The notes below the pieces were generated by a model. It ran no database searches. It was given only the letters and a program-made list of their open reading frames with translations, and was not told the origin of the DNA. The position numbers and the translations under genes are program-made. A DNA stretch of 51,349 nt from an uncultured Eubacteriales bacterium (GTDB taxonomy: Bacteria; Bacillota; Clostridia; Peptostreptococcales; Anaerovoracaceae), in assembly GCA_900315125.1 (NCBI GenBank), contig OMXT01000025.1, positions 1 through 51,349 of the forward strand. The letters are read 5' to 3'. Within the stretch, counting starts at the first letter, position 1; each line of letters begins with the position of its first letter. Shown here piece by piece: positions 16,359 through 25,231 of this stretch.

Positions 16359-17081
16359 TTACTCCTCCTCCGCGCACAGCACCGCTGTCTCCAAAGCGAT
16401 CGTCATCATATCCGTAAAGTCATGCTGGCGCTGTTCTACGGTGGCTGTCTCGCCTGTGACGAAATGGTCGCTGATGGTCATGATGGCCAGGGCACGTTTG
16501 CCCAGATAAGCCGCGTTGGTGTACAGCGCCGCCGCTTCCATCTCAACGCCCAGAACGCCCAGATGCTGCCAGCCCTTCCACCAGTCCGGATCCGCCTCAT
16601 AGAAATGGTCGCTGGAGAATACGTTGCCTGCACGGAATGTGAGATCGCTGTCCGCAGCCGCTTTCTGTGCCTTGACAAGAAGATCGTAGTCGCAGGAGGG
16701 AGCATAATAACCGTCCAGTTTCAGCATGTTGGGATAGCTGGAGTCTGTGGATGCGGCAAGAGCCACGATCGTATCGCCAACCCTGATCGACGGGTCAAAG
16801 GATCCGGCGGTACCGACGCGGATGATGTTCTCTACACCGTGCTGCTCGAACAGCTCCCATGAATAGATGCCCATGGAAGGCATGCCCATGCCGCTGCCCT
16901 GCACGGAAACCGGAACGCCCTTATATGTACCGGTATAGCCGTACATGTTACGGATCTCAGAGTAACGAACAGCCCCTTCCAGAAAATTCTCCGCAATAAA
17001 CTGGGCCCGCAGCGGGTCCCCTGGCATAAGTACTGTTTTAGCTACGGGTGCCTTGGCATCCACGGAAATATGTAATGACAT
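16359..17081 (-). CDS. deoD: purine-nucleoside phosphorylase DeoD
   Basis: A 240-residue hexameric-type phosphorylase that cleaves purine nucleosides with phosphate in salvage. Visible: VLMPGDPLRAQFIAENFL (17-34), GSGMGMPSMGIYSWELF (62-78), EMEAAALYTNA near 180 and the catalytic Asp in TISDHF (near 204). AAGGAGACACC precedes the ATG. First gene of a five-gene minus-strand operon that also carries the MNT/HEPN pair, a radical SAM protein and a DUF6873-like protein. Confidence 0.96.
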   Translation of the reverse strand: MSLHISVDAKAPVAKTVLMPGDPLRAQFIAENFLEGAVRYSEIRNMYGYTGTYKGVPVSVQGSGMGMPSMGIYSWELFEQHGVENIIRVGTAGSFDPSIRVGDTIVALAASTDSSYPNMLKLDGYYAPSCDYDLLVKAQKAAADSDLTFRAGNVFSSDHFYEADPDWWKGWQHLGVLGVEMEAAALYTNAAYLGKRALAIMTISDHFVTGETATVEQRQHDFTDMMTIALETAVLCAEEE

Positions 17082-17101
17082 AGGTGTCTCCTTTCTTCTT
17101 C

Positions 17102-17120
17102 AACAAAGCCCTGACCGGCC
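17102..17120 (-). repeat. leader element copy (deoD)
   Basis: Minus strand: GGCCGGTCAGGGCTTTGTT, starting a few nt after the predicted transcription start and ending 20 nt before the deoD ATG. With the eno copy this is the best match to the consensus. Confidence 0.8.
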
Positions 17121-17129
17121 GTTTTCTCA

Positions 17130-17158
17130 ATTATACTGAAGCAAAGAGGGCAGTGCAA
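17130..17158 (-). promoter_or_regulatory. sigma-A promoter of the deoD operon
   Basis: Minus strand TTGCAC, 17 nt, TATAAT. It fixes the transcription start near 17123, so the leader element at 17102-17120 is at the extreme 5' end of the mRNA. Confidence 0.88.
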
Positions 17159-17178
17159 GTGCACTCTCGTACTGCAGG

Positions 17179-19086
17179 TTAGTCTTCCGCAATCTGTTCC
17201 ACGTTCTTTCCGCAAAACGCAATGCCGACGCGAATGATCGCCGAAACTCCTGCCTGTTTCAGATCTGTATCGTAATCCTTCCGTCTGATCTGCTGAAGTG
17301 CACTGCCTGCGAGGGAGCGGAGATCCGCCTCCTGGTCTCTCGTTGATTTCAGTTCGAATATAAAGCCGGGAAGCCCTTTTTCCAGGGGTTTTAGCTGTAT
17401 GTCAAAACGTCCCAGCCCTGACTCCCTGTTCGAAGTCACGATATAACGATTGTTCAATACAGCGCACAGCCCGATCATCAGACCCTGATAGAATGCTTCA
17501 CTTCCGGTATCGTAATAGCTGATGGTTTCCGCAAGGTACTCCTGAATCTTCTCCTGGAGCTTCCTTGTGTCCCGGCTGATCACGGCCTGCTGGATCGCGA
17601 GGGCGATAGATTCTGCCGCCGGAGGCTGCAGGCGGGAAAGGATCTCCTTCTCGTAAACAAAGGATATCTCCCTGTTGGGAATCAAAAGACGGCACATATA
17701 ATTACCGTCACCCTGAACATGGATATCCAGGGCCTTCAGATAACCGGCAACGAGAAGAAAACTGTAGATCGTCGAAGGTCTCCGGGGTATGTCAGGATAT
17801 ATGACGCTGGTATCCACGTAAGCGGCTATTGACTCACCCTGCATCAGCCGTCTCAGGTTCTCTGTGATTTCCGGCGTGGCATGGGCAATGATCTCTCCGA
17901 TGATCTCATTGCTCCCCGTGGACTGCCAGTATGCCAGGGGTACGCAGCCCTCGTCAATGTAATTGATAACGGACCAGGGATTGAAAATCTCGCTGTCACC
18001 AAAATGGTAGCCGTCATACCAGCGGCATGCTTCTTCCAGATGGTCTCCATAGCCGTAGTAATCAAGCATCTGCCGAACCTCGTCTGCAGTAAATCCGAAG
18101 TAGCTGCTGAAGCGGCGGTCAAGAACGGAATGGACCTTAAGGTTATTCATTCCGCTGAAAATGCTCTCCCGTGCGATACTCAGGATCCCTGTGAGAAAAC
18201 CATAGGCAAGGCAGTGGTTATCCTTGAATGTGCCGGAAAACAGATTCCGGGTGAACTCAGTGACCTGATCGTAATATCCATGCAGATGTCCCATCTGGAT
18301 AGGCGTATCGTATTCGTCGATGATAATCACCGCCGGCTCTCCATAGTGATGCGTAAGCATGGATGACAGAACGGACAGAGAGCGGCTCAGAGCTGCCTCG
18401 TCTGCTGTTCCCTCCATGACCCTGTGGTAGAAATCTTTCTCAAAGTCATTGCAGCGGGAACTCCTGGCTACCTCGCTGTGCCGGGCAAACTCCTGACGTA
18501 TGGTGTCCGTCAGGTCCCGGAATGTCTCGGCCCAGGTGCTGAATTTGGCATCTTTCAGTGTAAGGAATATTACGGGATATTTTCCCTGAAACTGCCGGTA
18601 TCTTTCGCCGCAAGACCAGATGGCTCTGCCGCGAAAATAAACAGATGTATCCTCATCGGATCGCTCGAAAAACACTCTGAGCATGTCCATATTGAGCGTC
18701 TTGCCGAAACGGCGGGGGCGTGTGAACAGGGACACCTTGGGCAGTGTGTCGATGAAATCCCGGATCATCAGCGTCTTATCCACGTAATAATAATTGGTTA
18801 CCGCCTCACGATAGCTGGAGATCCCGACAGGCAGGGGCAGGCGGACATCTGCTGCAGGCGGAACATCTCCAGCCTTGCGGGACCGGTATGAAATACCCGG
18901 TTCTCTTAGAGAAAATGTATTGCCTGAGACGATGGATAAGCGATCATTCAGGGCATCTTCCGGGATGCACCACGTTCTGCCGCGGCGGACAGCACCGTCG
19001 ATTTCCCCAGAGCGGCACATCTGCTGAATCCGCCTGACAGTCAGCCCCAGACGATCCGCGGCCTGGGCAGATGAGATATAATTCAT
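17179..19086 (-). CDS. AAA-ATPase-like / PD-(D/E)XK nuclease protein with N-terminal HTH
   Basis: A 635-residue protein. Residues 1-50 are an excisionase-type helix-turn-helix (AQAADRLGLTVRRIQQMCRSG). An AAA-ATPase-like domain (PF09820 type) follows from about 85: GISSYREAVTNYYYVDKT, the RPRRFGKT phosphate loop (about 122-129) and VIIIDEYDTP as Walker B (about 252-261). The C-terminal third holds a PD-(D/E)XK nuclease-like domain with GRFDIQL and FIFELKS (about 570-595). The family is common, often multi-copy, in Clostridia and Bacteroides; suggested roles are defence or mobile-element related, none proven. AAGGAGG precedes the ATG. Monocistronic with its own promoter. Confidence 0.85.
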   Translation of the reverse strand: MNYISSAQAADRLGLTVRRIQQMCRSGEIDGAVRRGRTWCIPEDALNDRLSIVSGNTFSLREPGISYRSRKAGDVPPAADVRLPLPVGISSYREAVTNYYYVDKTLMIRDFIDTLPKVSLFTRPRRFGKTLNMDMLRVFFERSDEDTSVYFRGRAIWSCGERYRQFQGKYPVIFLTLKDAKFSTWAETFRDLTDTIRQEFARHSEVARSSRCNDFEKDFYHRVMEGTADEAALSRSLSVLSSMLTHHYGEPAVIIIDEYDTPIQMGHLHGYYDQVTEFTRNLFSGTFKDNHCLAYGFLTGILSIARESIFSGMNNLKVHSVLDRRFSSYFGFTADEVRQMLDYYGYGDHLEEACRWYDGYHFGDSEIFNPWSVINYIDEGCVPLAYWQSTGSNEIIGEIIAHATPEITENLRRLMQGESIAAYVDTSVIYPDIPRRPSTIYSFLLVAGYLKALDIHVQGDGNYMCRLLIPNREISFVYEKEILSRLQPPAAESIALAIQQAVISRDTRKLQEKIQEYLAETISYYDTGSEAFYQGLMIGLCAVLNNRYIVTSNRESGLGRFDIQLKPLEKGLPGFIFELKSTRDQEADLRSLAGSALQQIRRKDYDTDLKQAGVSAIIRVGIAFCGKNVEQIAED

Positions 19087-19108
19087 GGCGGCACCTCCTT
19101 GTTCGAAA

Positions 19109-19152
19109 ATTATAGCATATCAAACGAAACGAAACAACGCATTTCGCGAAAT
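19109..19152 (-). promoter_or_regulatory. promoter and palindromic operator of the AAA-ATPase gene
   Basis: Minus strand TTGTTT, 17 nt, TATAAT with an extended TG. Directly upstream is the perfect palindrome ATTTCGCGAAAT (19141-19152) within a run of TTTCGTTT-like repeats. The encoded protein has its own DNA-binding N-terminus, so it may bind here. Confidence 0.7.
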
Positions 19153-19248
19153 AAACGAAATAAATCGAGAGAAACATTTCACCACGGTCATAAGAAATGA
19201 TAATATTCCCTGACCGGAAGTTTACAGGAAAACGCATATGTATTTTCG

Positions 19249-19277
19249 TTGCAACGGATGGAAGAAAACAGTATAAT
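19249..19277 (+). promoter_or_regulatory. sigma-A promoter of eno
   Basis: TTGCAA (19249-19254), 17 nt, TATAAT (19272-19277). Transcription would begin about 19284, immediately before the leader element. Confidence 0.88.
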
Positions 19278-19288
19278 GAGGGAGAGCA

Positions 19289-19311
19289 GGCCGGTCAGGG
19301 CTTTGTTCTAT
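19289..19311 (+). repeat. leader element copy (eno)
   Basis: GGCCGGTCAGGGCTTTGTTC then TAT. It starts about 5 nt after the predicted transcription start. A 55-nt stretch separates it from the eno ATG, longer than at most copies. Confidence 0.8.
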
Positions 19312-19339
19312 AAAGCTTACCAACCGCAGTGCGGAATAG

Positions 19340-20677
<1,338 letters not shown>

Positions 20678-20705
20678 TAGAATCTGAACAAAAAATATAA
20701 TAGAA

Positions 20706-20746
20706 CGCCTCGGAGGACTAACTCAGCCTTTCGAGGCGCTCTTTTA
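20706..20746 (+). terminator. terminator downstream of eno
   Basis: CGCCTCG (20706-20712) pairs with CGAGGCG (20732-20738), followed by CTCTTTTAT. It lies between the convergent eno and alpha-galactosidase genes and may serve both. Confidence 0.75.
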
Positions 20747-20752
20747 TAATGG

Positions 20753-22693
20753 CTATAGCTTCAATTCTATCACTTCCTTCTCCCCGTCCAGGGTGAAGGT
20801 AAGGGTCAGGCTCCTGTGATCCAGAGCGACGGACTGGATCACACCGTTCCGGTAGTAGGGCAGGGCCTGGACCAGCTGCTTCATCTCCGGCGAATATTCC
20901 ATAACGTCGTCGGAGATGGCAAGGAGGCCGTTGCAGAGGGCGTCGATCTTGGCAGTGTCCACGCTGCGCTGGTAGAGGGGCGAATTGACGTTCCCGCTGA
21001 GCTTCAGCGTGAAGGTATCCGATCCGGACTGGAAAGCCCTGCCGTTCAGGTGGCGGCGTCCCAGTTCGGTCAGCAGGCATCCTCTGGCAGAATTCCGTTC
21101 CAGATAGGCATAGCGGGCCAGGTGATGATCGTCCCATTCCTCACCGGTGTCGCAGGTGACCCGGCAGAAATCTGCCACGCCGAAGGCGGGCATCAGCGGT
21201 GTGCCGCAGGCGAAGATCTCGGCATCGCCGGCGCAGTCCCGGAGAAATTCCATGGCTTCGGTCATGACCTGGCCTCTTGTTTTGTCCGGCGGGGTCTGCA
21301 TGCAGACCGCATAGAGGAAGTCCATCTTCAGAAGGGAAAATCCCCATTCATGGACAATGGTCTCAATGCATTTTCTGATGTATGCCCGGGCGTCCTCGTT
21401 GTAAAAGTCCAGAACGCGGATGCCGCTCCAGTTGCTGCCGGCGCAGAGGAAGGTGTCTTTGGGAGATTCTTCGGGCGTCCCACCATCCGAAGACGGGTCG
21501 GGGGCATTGGTGTTCCGGCTGCCGGGCATGCGGATCAGCCGGGCAGCTCCTGTCAGCGCCCGTCCTGCCAGGGCAGCGCCGCCGGCGGCTGCACTCTGAA
21601 GAATATTCTTCTGCCCTGCGCTGCGGCTGTCCTTCCGCTGCTGTTTCCGGGCTGCCTTCTCGTCGAGAAGGAACCAGTCCGGATGGAGGGCAATCAGTTC
21701 AGAGTCCTTTTCTGCGACAAAGGGAGCGATCCAGATGCCGGGGGTCAGATCCGCCCGGCGTATGGCGTCCCGCAGCATGGGCATGCCTTCGGGGAATTTG
21801 GAGACGTCCGGTTTCAGCCAGTCTCCCATGTGGCTGGCCCATCCGTCGTCTATGATAAACTGGTTAAATGGAAACAGCACATAGGGCGAGTGGGAGCGGG
21901 CCCAGCGGACCCCTGCCAGATCGTGGAGCAGTTTCAGCTCGTCTATATCGTGGCCGTGGCGGTACCAGCTCGTATAGGCCTGAGCCGGCTCCTGTCTGCG
22001 GGGATGGATGTCCATGGCAGCAAACCAGCCGTCGAATACCTCCTGCTCTGAACCCACATCAAGATAGAGATCCACCAGACAATAAGTCTGAGGCTCCTCC
22101 GGGCTGCCCTGGTAGACCCGTTTGCTGACTTCCTTTTCACAGTAGACTTTGCCGCTGGACGTATCCACGGTAAACTTGCTGAACCCGCTGGCTTCAGATA
22201 GCGACGCGTAGAGACAGAATGTCTTCTTCGACCGGATATAGCAGTAGCTCCAGCCGTGAAAACGGCCAGGTTTGAGGCTGTACGACGCGAAGCGGTAATC
22301 ACCGTAGCTGTCCATGGACCAGCGGCGGACGGCGGAGCGGGGCACCCGGTTCAGACCGGTTACTGTATCCTGGACGGATCGCTCACAGCTCTCGGTCCAG
22401 GACTGCCAGCCGTTGACGAATACCCGGTCATCGGGCAGGAATGCCTCGTGCCATGTGATTTTCAGCTGGTCCAGTATTACCGGCTGCATCGTCGTCATAA
22501 AGACCTGCAGGCGGTGGCCGCTGCGCCGGACTTCTGCTTTTACATTAGGGCGGGGCGGAGCCTCTGCCGCGTCCCGGTTTTCTCTGGAGCGGGTCCCTGC
22601 GGCAGGGTCGACGCTGCCGGTTCCCGCGACAGGTATTGCGGCAGGTGGGCCGCCCGGCCGGTGGAGGCGGATGCTGCAGGAAAGTAATATCAT
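20753..22693 (-). CDS. alpha-galactosidase-like glycoside hydrolase, family 36
   Basis: A 646-residue GH36/melibiase-type enzyme, predicted cytoplasmic, hydrolysing alpha-galactosides. TIM-barrel motifs: FIIDDGWASHMGDW (about 279-292), IWIAPFVAEKDSEL (about 320-333), nucleophile Asp in LKMDFL (about 458) and acid/base Asp in CDTGEEWDD (about 515). Two low-complexity insertions stand out: residues about 12-50 (Pro/Ala/Gly) and about 349-415 (Ala/Gly/Ser/Pro) within the barrel before the nucleophile strand. I start at ATG 22693 (MILLSCSIRL) because GAAAGGAAG is just upstream; a longer frame reaches 22831 without a binding site. No sugar transporter lies nearby. Confidence 0.88.
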   Translation of the reverse strand: MILLSCSIRLHRPGGPPAAIPVAGTGSVDPAAGTRSRENRDAAEAPPRPNVKAEVRRSGHRLQVFMTTMQPVILDQLKITWHEAFLPDDRVFVNGWQSWTESCERSVQDTVTGLNRVPRSAVRRWSMDSYGDYRFASYSLKPGRFHGWSYCYIRSKKTFCLYASLSEASGFSKFTVDTSSGKVYCEKEVSKRVYQGSPEEPQTYCLVDLYLDVGSEQEVFDGWFAAMDIHPRRQEPAQAYTSWYRHGHDIDELKLLHDLAGVRWARSHSPYVLFPFNQFIIDDGWASHMGDWLKPDVSKFPEGMPMLRDAIRRADLTPGIWIAPFVAEKDSELIALHPDWFLLDEKAARKQQRKDSRSAGQKNILQSAAAGGAALAGRALTGAARLIRMPGSRNTNAPDPSSDGGTPEESPKDTFLCAGSNWSGIRVLDFYNEDARAYIRKCIETIVHEWGFSLLKMDFLYAVCMQTPPDKTRGQVMTEAMEFLRDCAGDAEIFACGTPLMPAFGVADFCRVTCDTGEEWDDHHLARYAYLERNSARGCLLTELGRRHLNGRAFQSGSDTFTLKLSGNVNSPLYQRSVDTAKIDALCNGLLAISDDVMEYSPEMKQLVQALPYYRNGVIQSVALDHRSLTLTFTLDGEKEVIELKL

Positions 22694-22796
22694 GGCATAC
22701 TTCCTTTCTGAACAGGATAATAATAAAGTCTGAATATTGCAAGTTCCGAAACCCTGTGATCCGGCCTGATATTGACGGATATTCCGCAGTACCGTA

Positions 22797-22826
22797 TTGA
22801 CCTTTCTCTGAGAGTGATGATAGAAT
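22797..22826 (+). promoter_or_regulatory. promoter of the ArsB/NhaD-type permease and terD
   Basis: TTGACC, 18 nt, TAGAAT on the plus strand, giving a leader of about 118 nt. It is divergent to, and only 28 bp from, the minus-strand promoter of the galactosidase. Confidence 0.72.
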
Positions 22827-22853
22827 TTCACTCAGACCAACTAACTCTGATTC

Positions 22854-22882
22854 ATTATATGATATACAGAAAACAAGTTCAA
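22854..22882 (-). promoter_or_regulatory. promoter of the alpha-galactosidase gene
   Basis: Minus strand TTGAAC, 17 nt, TATAAT; close to consensus. The transcript would start near 22847 and cross the opposite promoter, so the two divergent units interfere. Leader about 154 nt. Confidence 0.8.
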
Positions 22883-22891
22883 GGTACCTTT

Positions 22892-22912
22892 GGAACAAAG
22901 CCGGAACCGGCC
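22892..22912 (-). repeat. leader element copy, upstream of the galactosidase promoter
   Basis: Minus strand: GGCCGGTTCCGGCTTTGTTC. It precedes the minus-strand -35 box, so it is not in that leader; on the plus strand it lies reversed in the permease leader. One of two intergenic copies that break the usual arrangement. Confidence 0.55.
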
Positions 22913-22950
22913 GTTTCCCGGCAGGCCCGGATCACTGAAAGGGGAAAATA

Positions 22951-24219
22951 TTGAAGACCGCAGCGCTTATCATATTCATCGTCATGTATGCCGTGATGAT
23001 TATCAAACCGGACTGGCGGGCCTGGGCAGCTCTGGCAGCTTCGGCAGTCTACGGAGCCATGGGACTCCTTGCGCCCCATGAGATTCTGACAGCCATTGAC
23101 TGGAATATTCTCATGATGCTGTTTGGGACTATGATCACCGTCGGCTATTTTATCCGGTCCCGGATGCCCAACCGCATTGCGGACCACCTGCTGGACCTGG
23201 CGCCCAATGTCATGTGGGTGACCATATTTATTTCACTGTTCTCGGGGGTCATTTCCGCGCTGATCGACAACGTATCCACCGTCCTCATGGTGGCGCCGGT
23301 GGGTCTTGCCGTCTGCCGCAAGCTGAAGGTAAATCCGGTTCCGGTTGTCATCAGCATCGCGGTCTCCTCCAATCTGCAGGGAGCGGCTACCCTGATCGGC
23401 GATACTACATCCATGATGCTGGCAGCCTATGCCCATATGGATTTTATGGATTTCTTCTGGATGAACGGAAAGCCTGGCATATTTTTCGCCGTGGAGCTGG
23501 GGGCGGTCGCCACCGTTCCGCTGATGATGTTTTTGTTCCGGAAAGAGAAGACACCGGTTCAGGCAGACGAATATACCGACGTTACAAGCCTTGTGCCCAC
23601 CTTCGTCCTTCTGGCCCAGATCGGCTGCCTCATCGCCGCATCGTTCCTGCCCGATAAACCGGGTCTGACAAACGGCATCATTTGTGTCGCAGGCGCCCTG
23701 ATCTGCATGATGTGGGAAGGAATATTTCAGGAATCCCGGGGCGTTCTGGGCACCCTGCGGGGCGTGGATTATCAGACCCTCCTGCTGCTGGCAGGCCTGT
23801 TCCTGGTGGTTGCGGGCATTACCAATGCGGGCATCATCGGCGACCTTGCGGACATCATTGCAAGGGTGGGCGGAACCAACGTGTTCCTGCTGTACACCAT
23901 CGTCGTCTGGGGATCTGTTGCTATTTCCGCTTTTATAGACAACATCCCCTACGTGGCTACCATGCTGCCCGTTCTCCAGACGCTGACGGAAACGTCTGGG
24001 GCGGATCCATCCCTGCTGTATTTCGGGCTGCTGATCGGAGCGACGCTGGGAGGCAATATGACGCCGGTAGGAGCGTCAGCAAATATTGCCGGCGTAGGCA
24101 TGCTGCGCCAGAGAGGATACGAAGTAAGCTTCCGCGAATTCGGAAGGATCGGCATTTCGTTTACACTTACGGCAGTGACCGTCGGTTATGTATTCCTGTG
24201 GCTCGTGCTGGGAAGATAG
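22951..24219 (+). CDS. ArsB/NhaD/SLC13-type ion permease
   Basis: A 422-residue membrane protein with about 10-11 hydrophobic segments and the two inverted family motifs: SALIDNVSTVLMVAPVG (about 103-119) and SAFIDNIPYVATMLPVL (about 327-343), plus GATLGGNMTPVGASANIAG near residue 363. This is the ion-transporter superfamily containing ArsB, NhaD and citrate carriers; the substrate cannot be told apart from sequence. The start is TTG at 22951 with GAAAGGGG 7 nt upstream. terD follows after 10 nt, so the two are co-transcribed. Confidence 0.87.
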   Translation: MKTAALIIFIVMYAVMIIKPDWRAWAALAASAVYGAMGLLAPHEILTAIDWNILMMLFGTMITVGYFIRSRMPNRIADHLLDLAPNVMWVTIFISLFSGVISALIDNVSTVLMVAPVGLAVCRKLKVNPVPVVISIAVSSNLQGAATLIGDTTSMMLAAYAHMDFMDFFWMNGKPGIFFAVELGAVATVPLMMFLFRKEKTPVQADEYTDVTSLVPTFVLLAQIGCLIAASFLPDKPGLTNGIICVAGALICMMWEGIFQESRGVLGTLRGVDYQTLLLLAGLFLVVAGITNAGIIGDLADIIARVGGTNVFLLYTIVVWGSVAISAFIDNIPYVATMLPVLQTLTETSGADPSLLYFGLLIGATLGGNMTPVGASANIAGVGMLRQRGYEVSFREFGRIGISFTLTAVTVGYVFLWLVLGR

Positions 24220-24229
24220 GAGAAGAACC

Positions 24230-24754
24230 GTGGAAAATATTGCGATCAGAGCGAAACATATAACAATTGGATTTGGCTGGGACGCCTATGAGAGGCAGTA
24301 TTCCGGGGGATATTTCGGAGGACTGGCTGCCTCCCGCCGCAAGACCGCCGTGGACTGCGACGGATCTGCAGAGTTGGAATTTTCCTCTTCAGCGGGAGAG
24401 GCGCTCCCGGCTCCGGTCCGGGTGGATTATAAAAACCCCTCGGCACTGGAGGGCGCAGTACGCCATAACGGCGACAGCCGGACCGGCTATGCAGAGGGGG
24501 ACGATGAAACGATCGATATAGACATCGACCGCATACCGGAGCGGGTCTGCGCCATTACGCTCCGGCTGGACATGCTGAAAGAAAAGCGGCGTTCCATGAC
24601 CTTCGGCAGGGTCCAGAACGCCTTCCTGCGGATCATCGATGCGGACAGGGGAGAGGAGCTGCTGTATCGGGATCTGACGGGCGCCGGGGAGCGGGTCCTG
24701 GAATGCGGACGGCTGCTGAGGGATCCAGACGGGAACTGGCAGTACCGGCCCTGA
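24230..24754 (+). CDS. TerD family protein
   Basis: A 174-residue TerD/CABP-type protein. Signatures: GFGWDA (about 13-18), AVDCDGSAELEF (the D-x-D calcium-binding block), HNGDSRTGYAEGDDETIDIDI (about 79-99) and the C-terminal FGRVQNAFLRIID. TerD domains bind calcium and are linked to tellurite, phage and chemical stress, usually in complexes with TerB/TerC; none of those is nearby. Start GTG 24230 with AGGAGAAG upstream. It follows a permease by 10 nt. Its last 122 nt overlap the 3' end of the convergent membrane-protein gene. Confidence 0.87.
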   Translation: MENIAIRAKHITIGFGWDAYERQYSGGYFGGLAASRRKTAVDCDGSAELEFSSSAGEALPAPVRVDYKNPSALEGAVRHNGDSRTGYAEGDDETIDIDIDRIPERVCAITLRLDMLKEKRRSMTFGRVQNAFLRIIDADRGEELLYRDLTGAGERVLECGRLLRDPDGNWQYRP

Positions 24755-25172
24755 GCCTGTAAACTGCCGCAATAGCAAGGAGAACGGCTCCTGCTGCAGG
24801 ATAGGCGATGATGTACCTGGAGGATGTGCCGGCGATAAGGAAGATCCCCTCCATAATGCTGCCGGCGGTCAGGGTGATGATCCCGGCGGCGAGGCTCCGG
24901 CGGGCAGTGACCAATCGCCGAGCAGCGTCGCCTGCGGCGCCGGTTATGCCGGGCGCGCAGATCGGAATTCCCCGACTGCCCAGCCAGACAAGCAGACCGC
25001 CGGCGAGGGGGATCAGGAACGCCAGGTCCATAAACAGAGAATGGACGCCGTGGGAGTAGTGATCATATATAAGGGCGAACAGCAGGACGGCTGCTGCCGC
25101 GATGATATAGTGCAGGACGGGCTTAACAGCCGGTCCTTTTGTTTTTTGTGATGCGTGTTTATATGTTCTCAT
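24633..25172 (-). CDS. hypothetical membrane protein
   Basis: A 179-residue protein with about four membrane helices (residues about 18-35, 46-64, 93-112, 122-138) and a conserved-looking HYSHGVHSLFM segment after the first helix. The last 40 residues are an Arg/Pro/Ala-rich tail encoded antisense to terD; there the terD frame is the conserved one, so the tail is probably a read-through extension. I do not know the function. It lies 55 nt downstream of the phosphodiester glycosidase on the same strand. The real 3' end might differ if a frameshift was missed. Confidence 0.6.
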   Translation of the reverse strand: MRTYKHASQKTKGPAVKPVLHYIIAAAAVLLFALIYDHYSHGVHSLFMDLAFLIPLAGGLLVWLGSRGIPICAPGITGAAGDAARRLVTARRSLAAGIITLTAGSIMEGIFLIAGTSSRYIIAYPAAGAVLLAIAAVYRLRAGTASSRLDPSAAVRIPGPAPRRPSDPDTAAPLPCPHR

Positions 25173-25210
25173 GATGATCTGTGCCTCCTTTGATCTCTTT
25201 TGGATTTCGT

Positions 25211-25231
25211 CGGGTCAGGGCTTGGTTCTAT
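25211..25231 (+). repeat. leader element copy, reversed relative to genes
   Basis: CGGGTCAGGGCTTGGTTCTA then T on the plus strand (one change in the core). It abuts the stop codon of the minus-strand glycosidase and lies 39 bp before the membrane-protein start, opposite in orientation to both. Confidence 0.6.
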
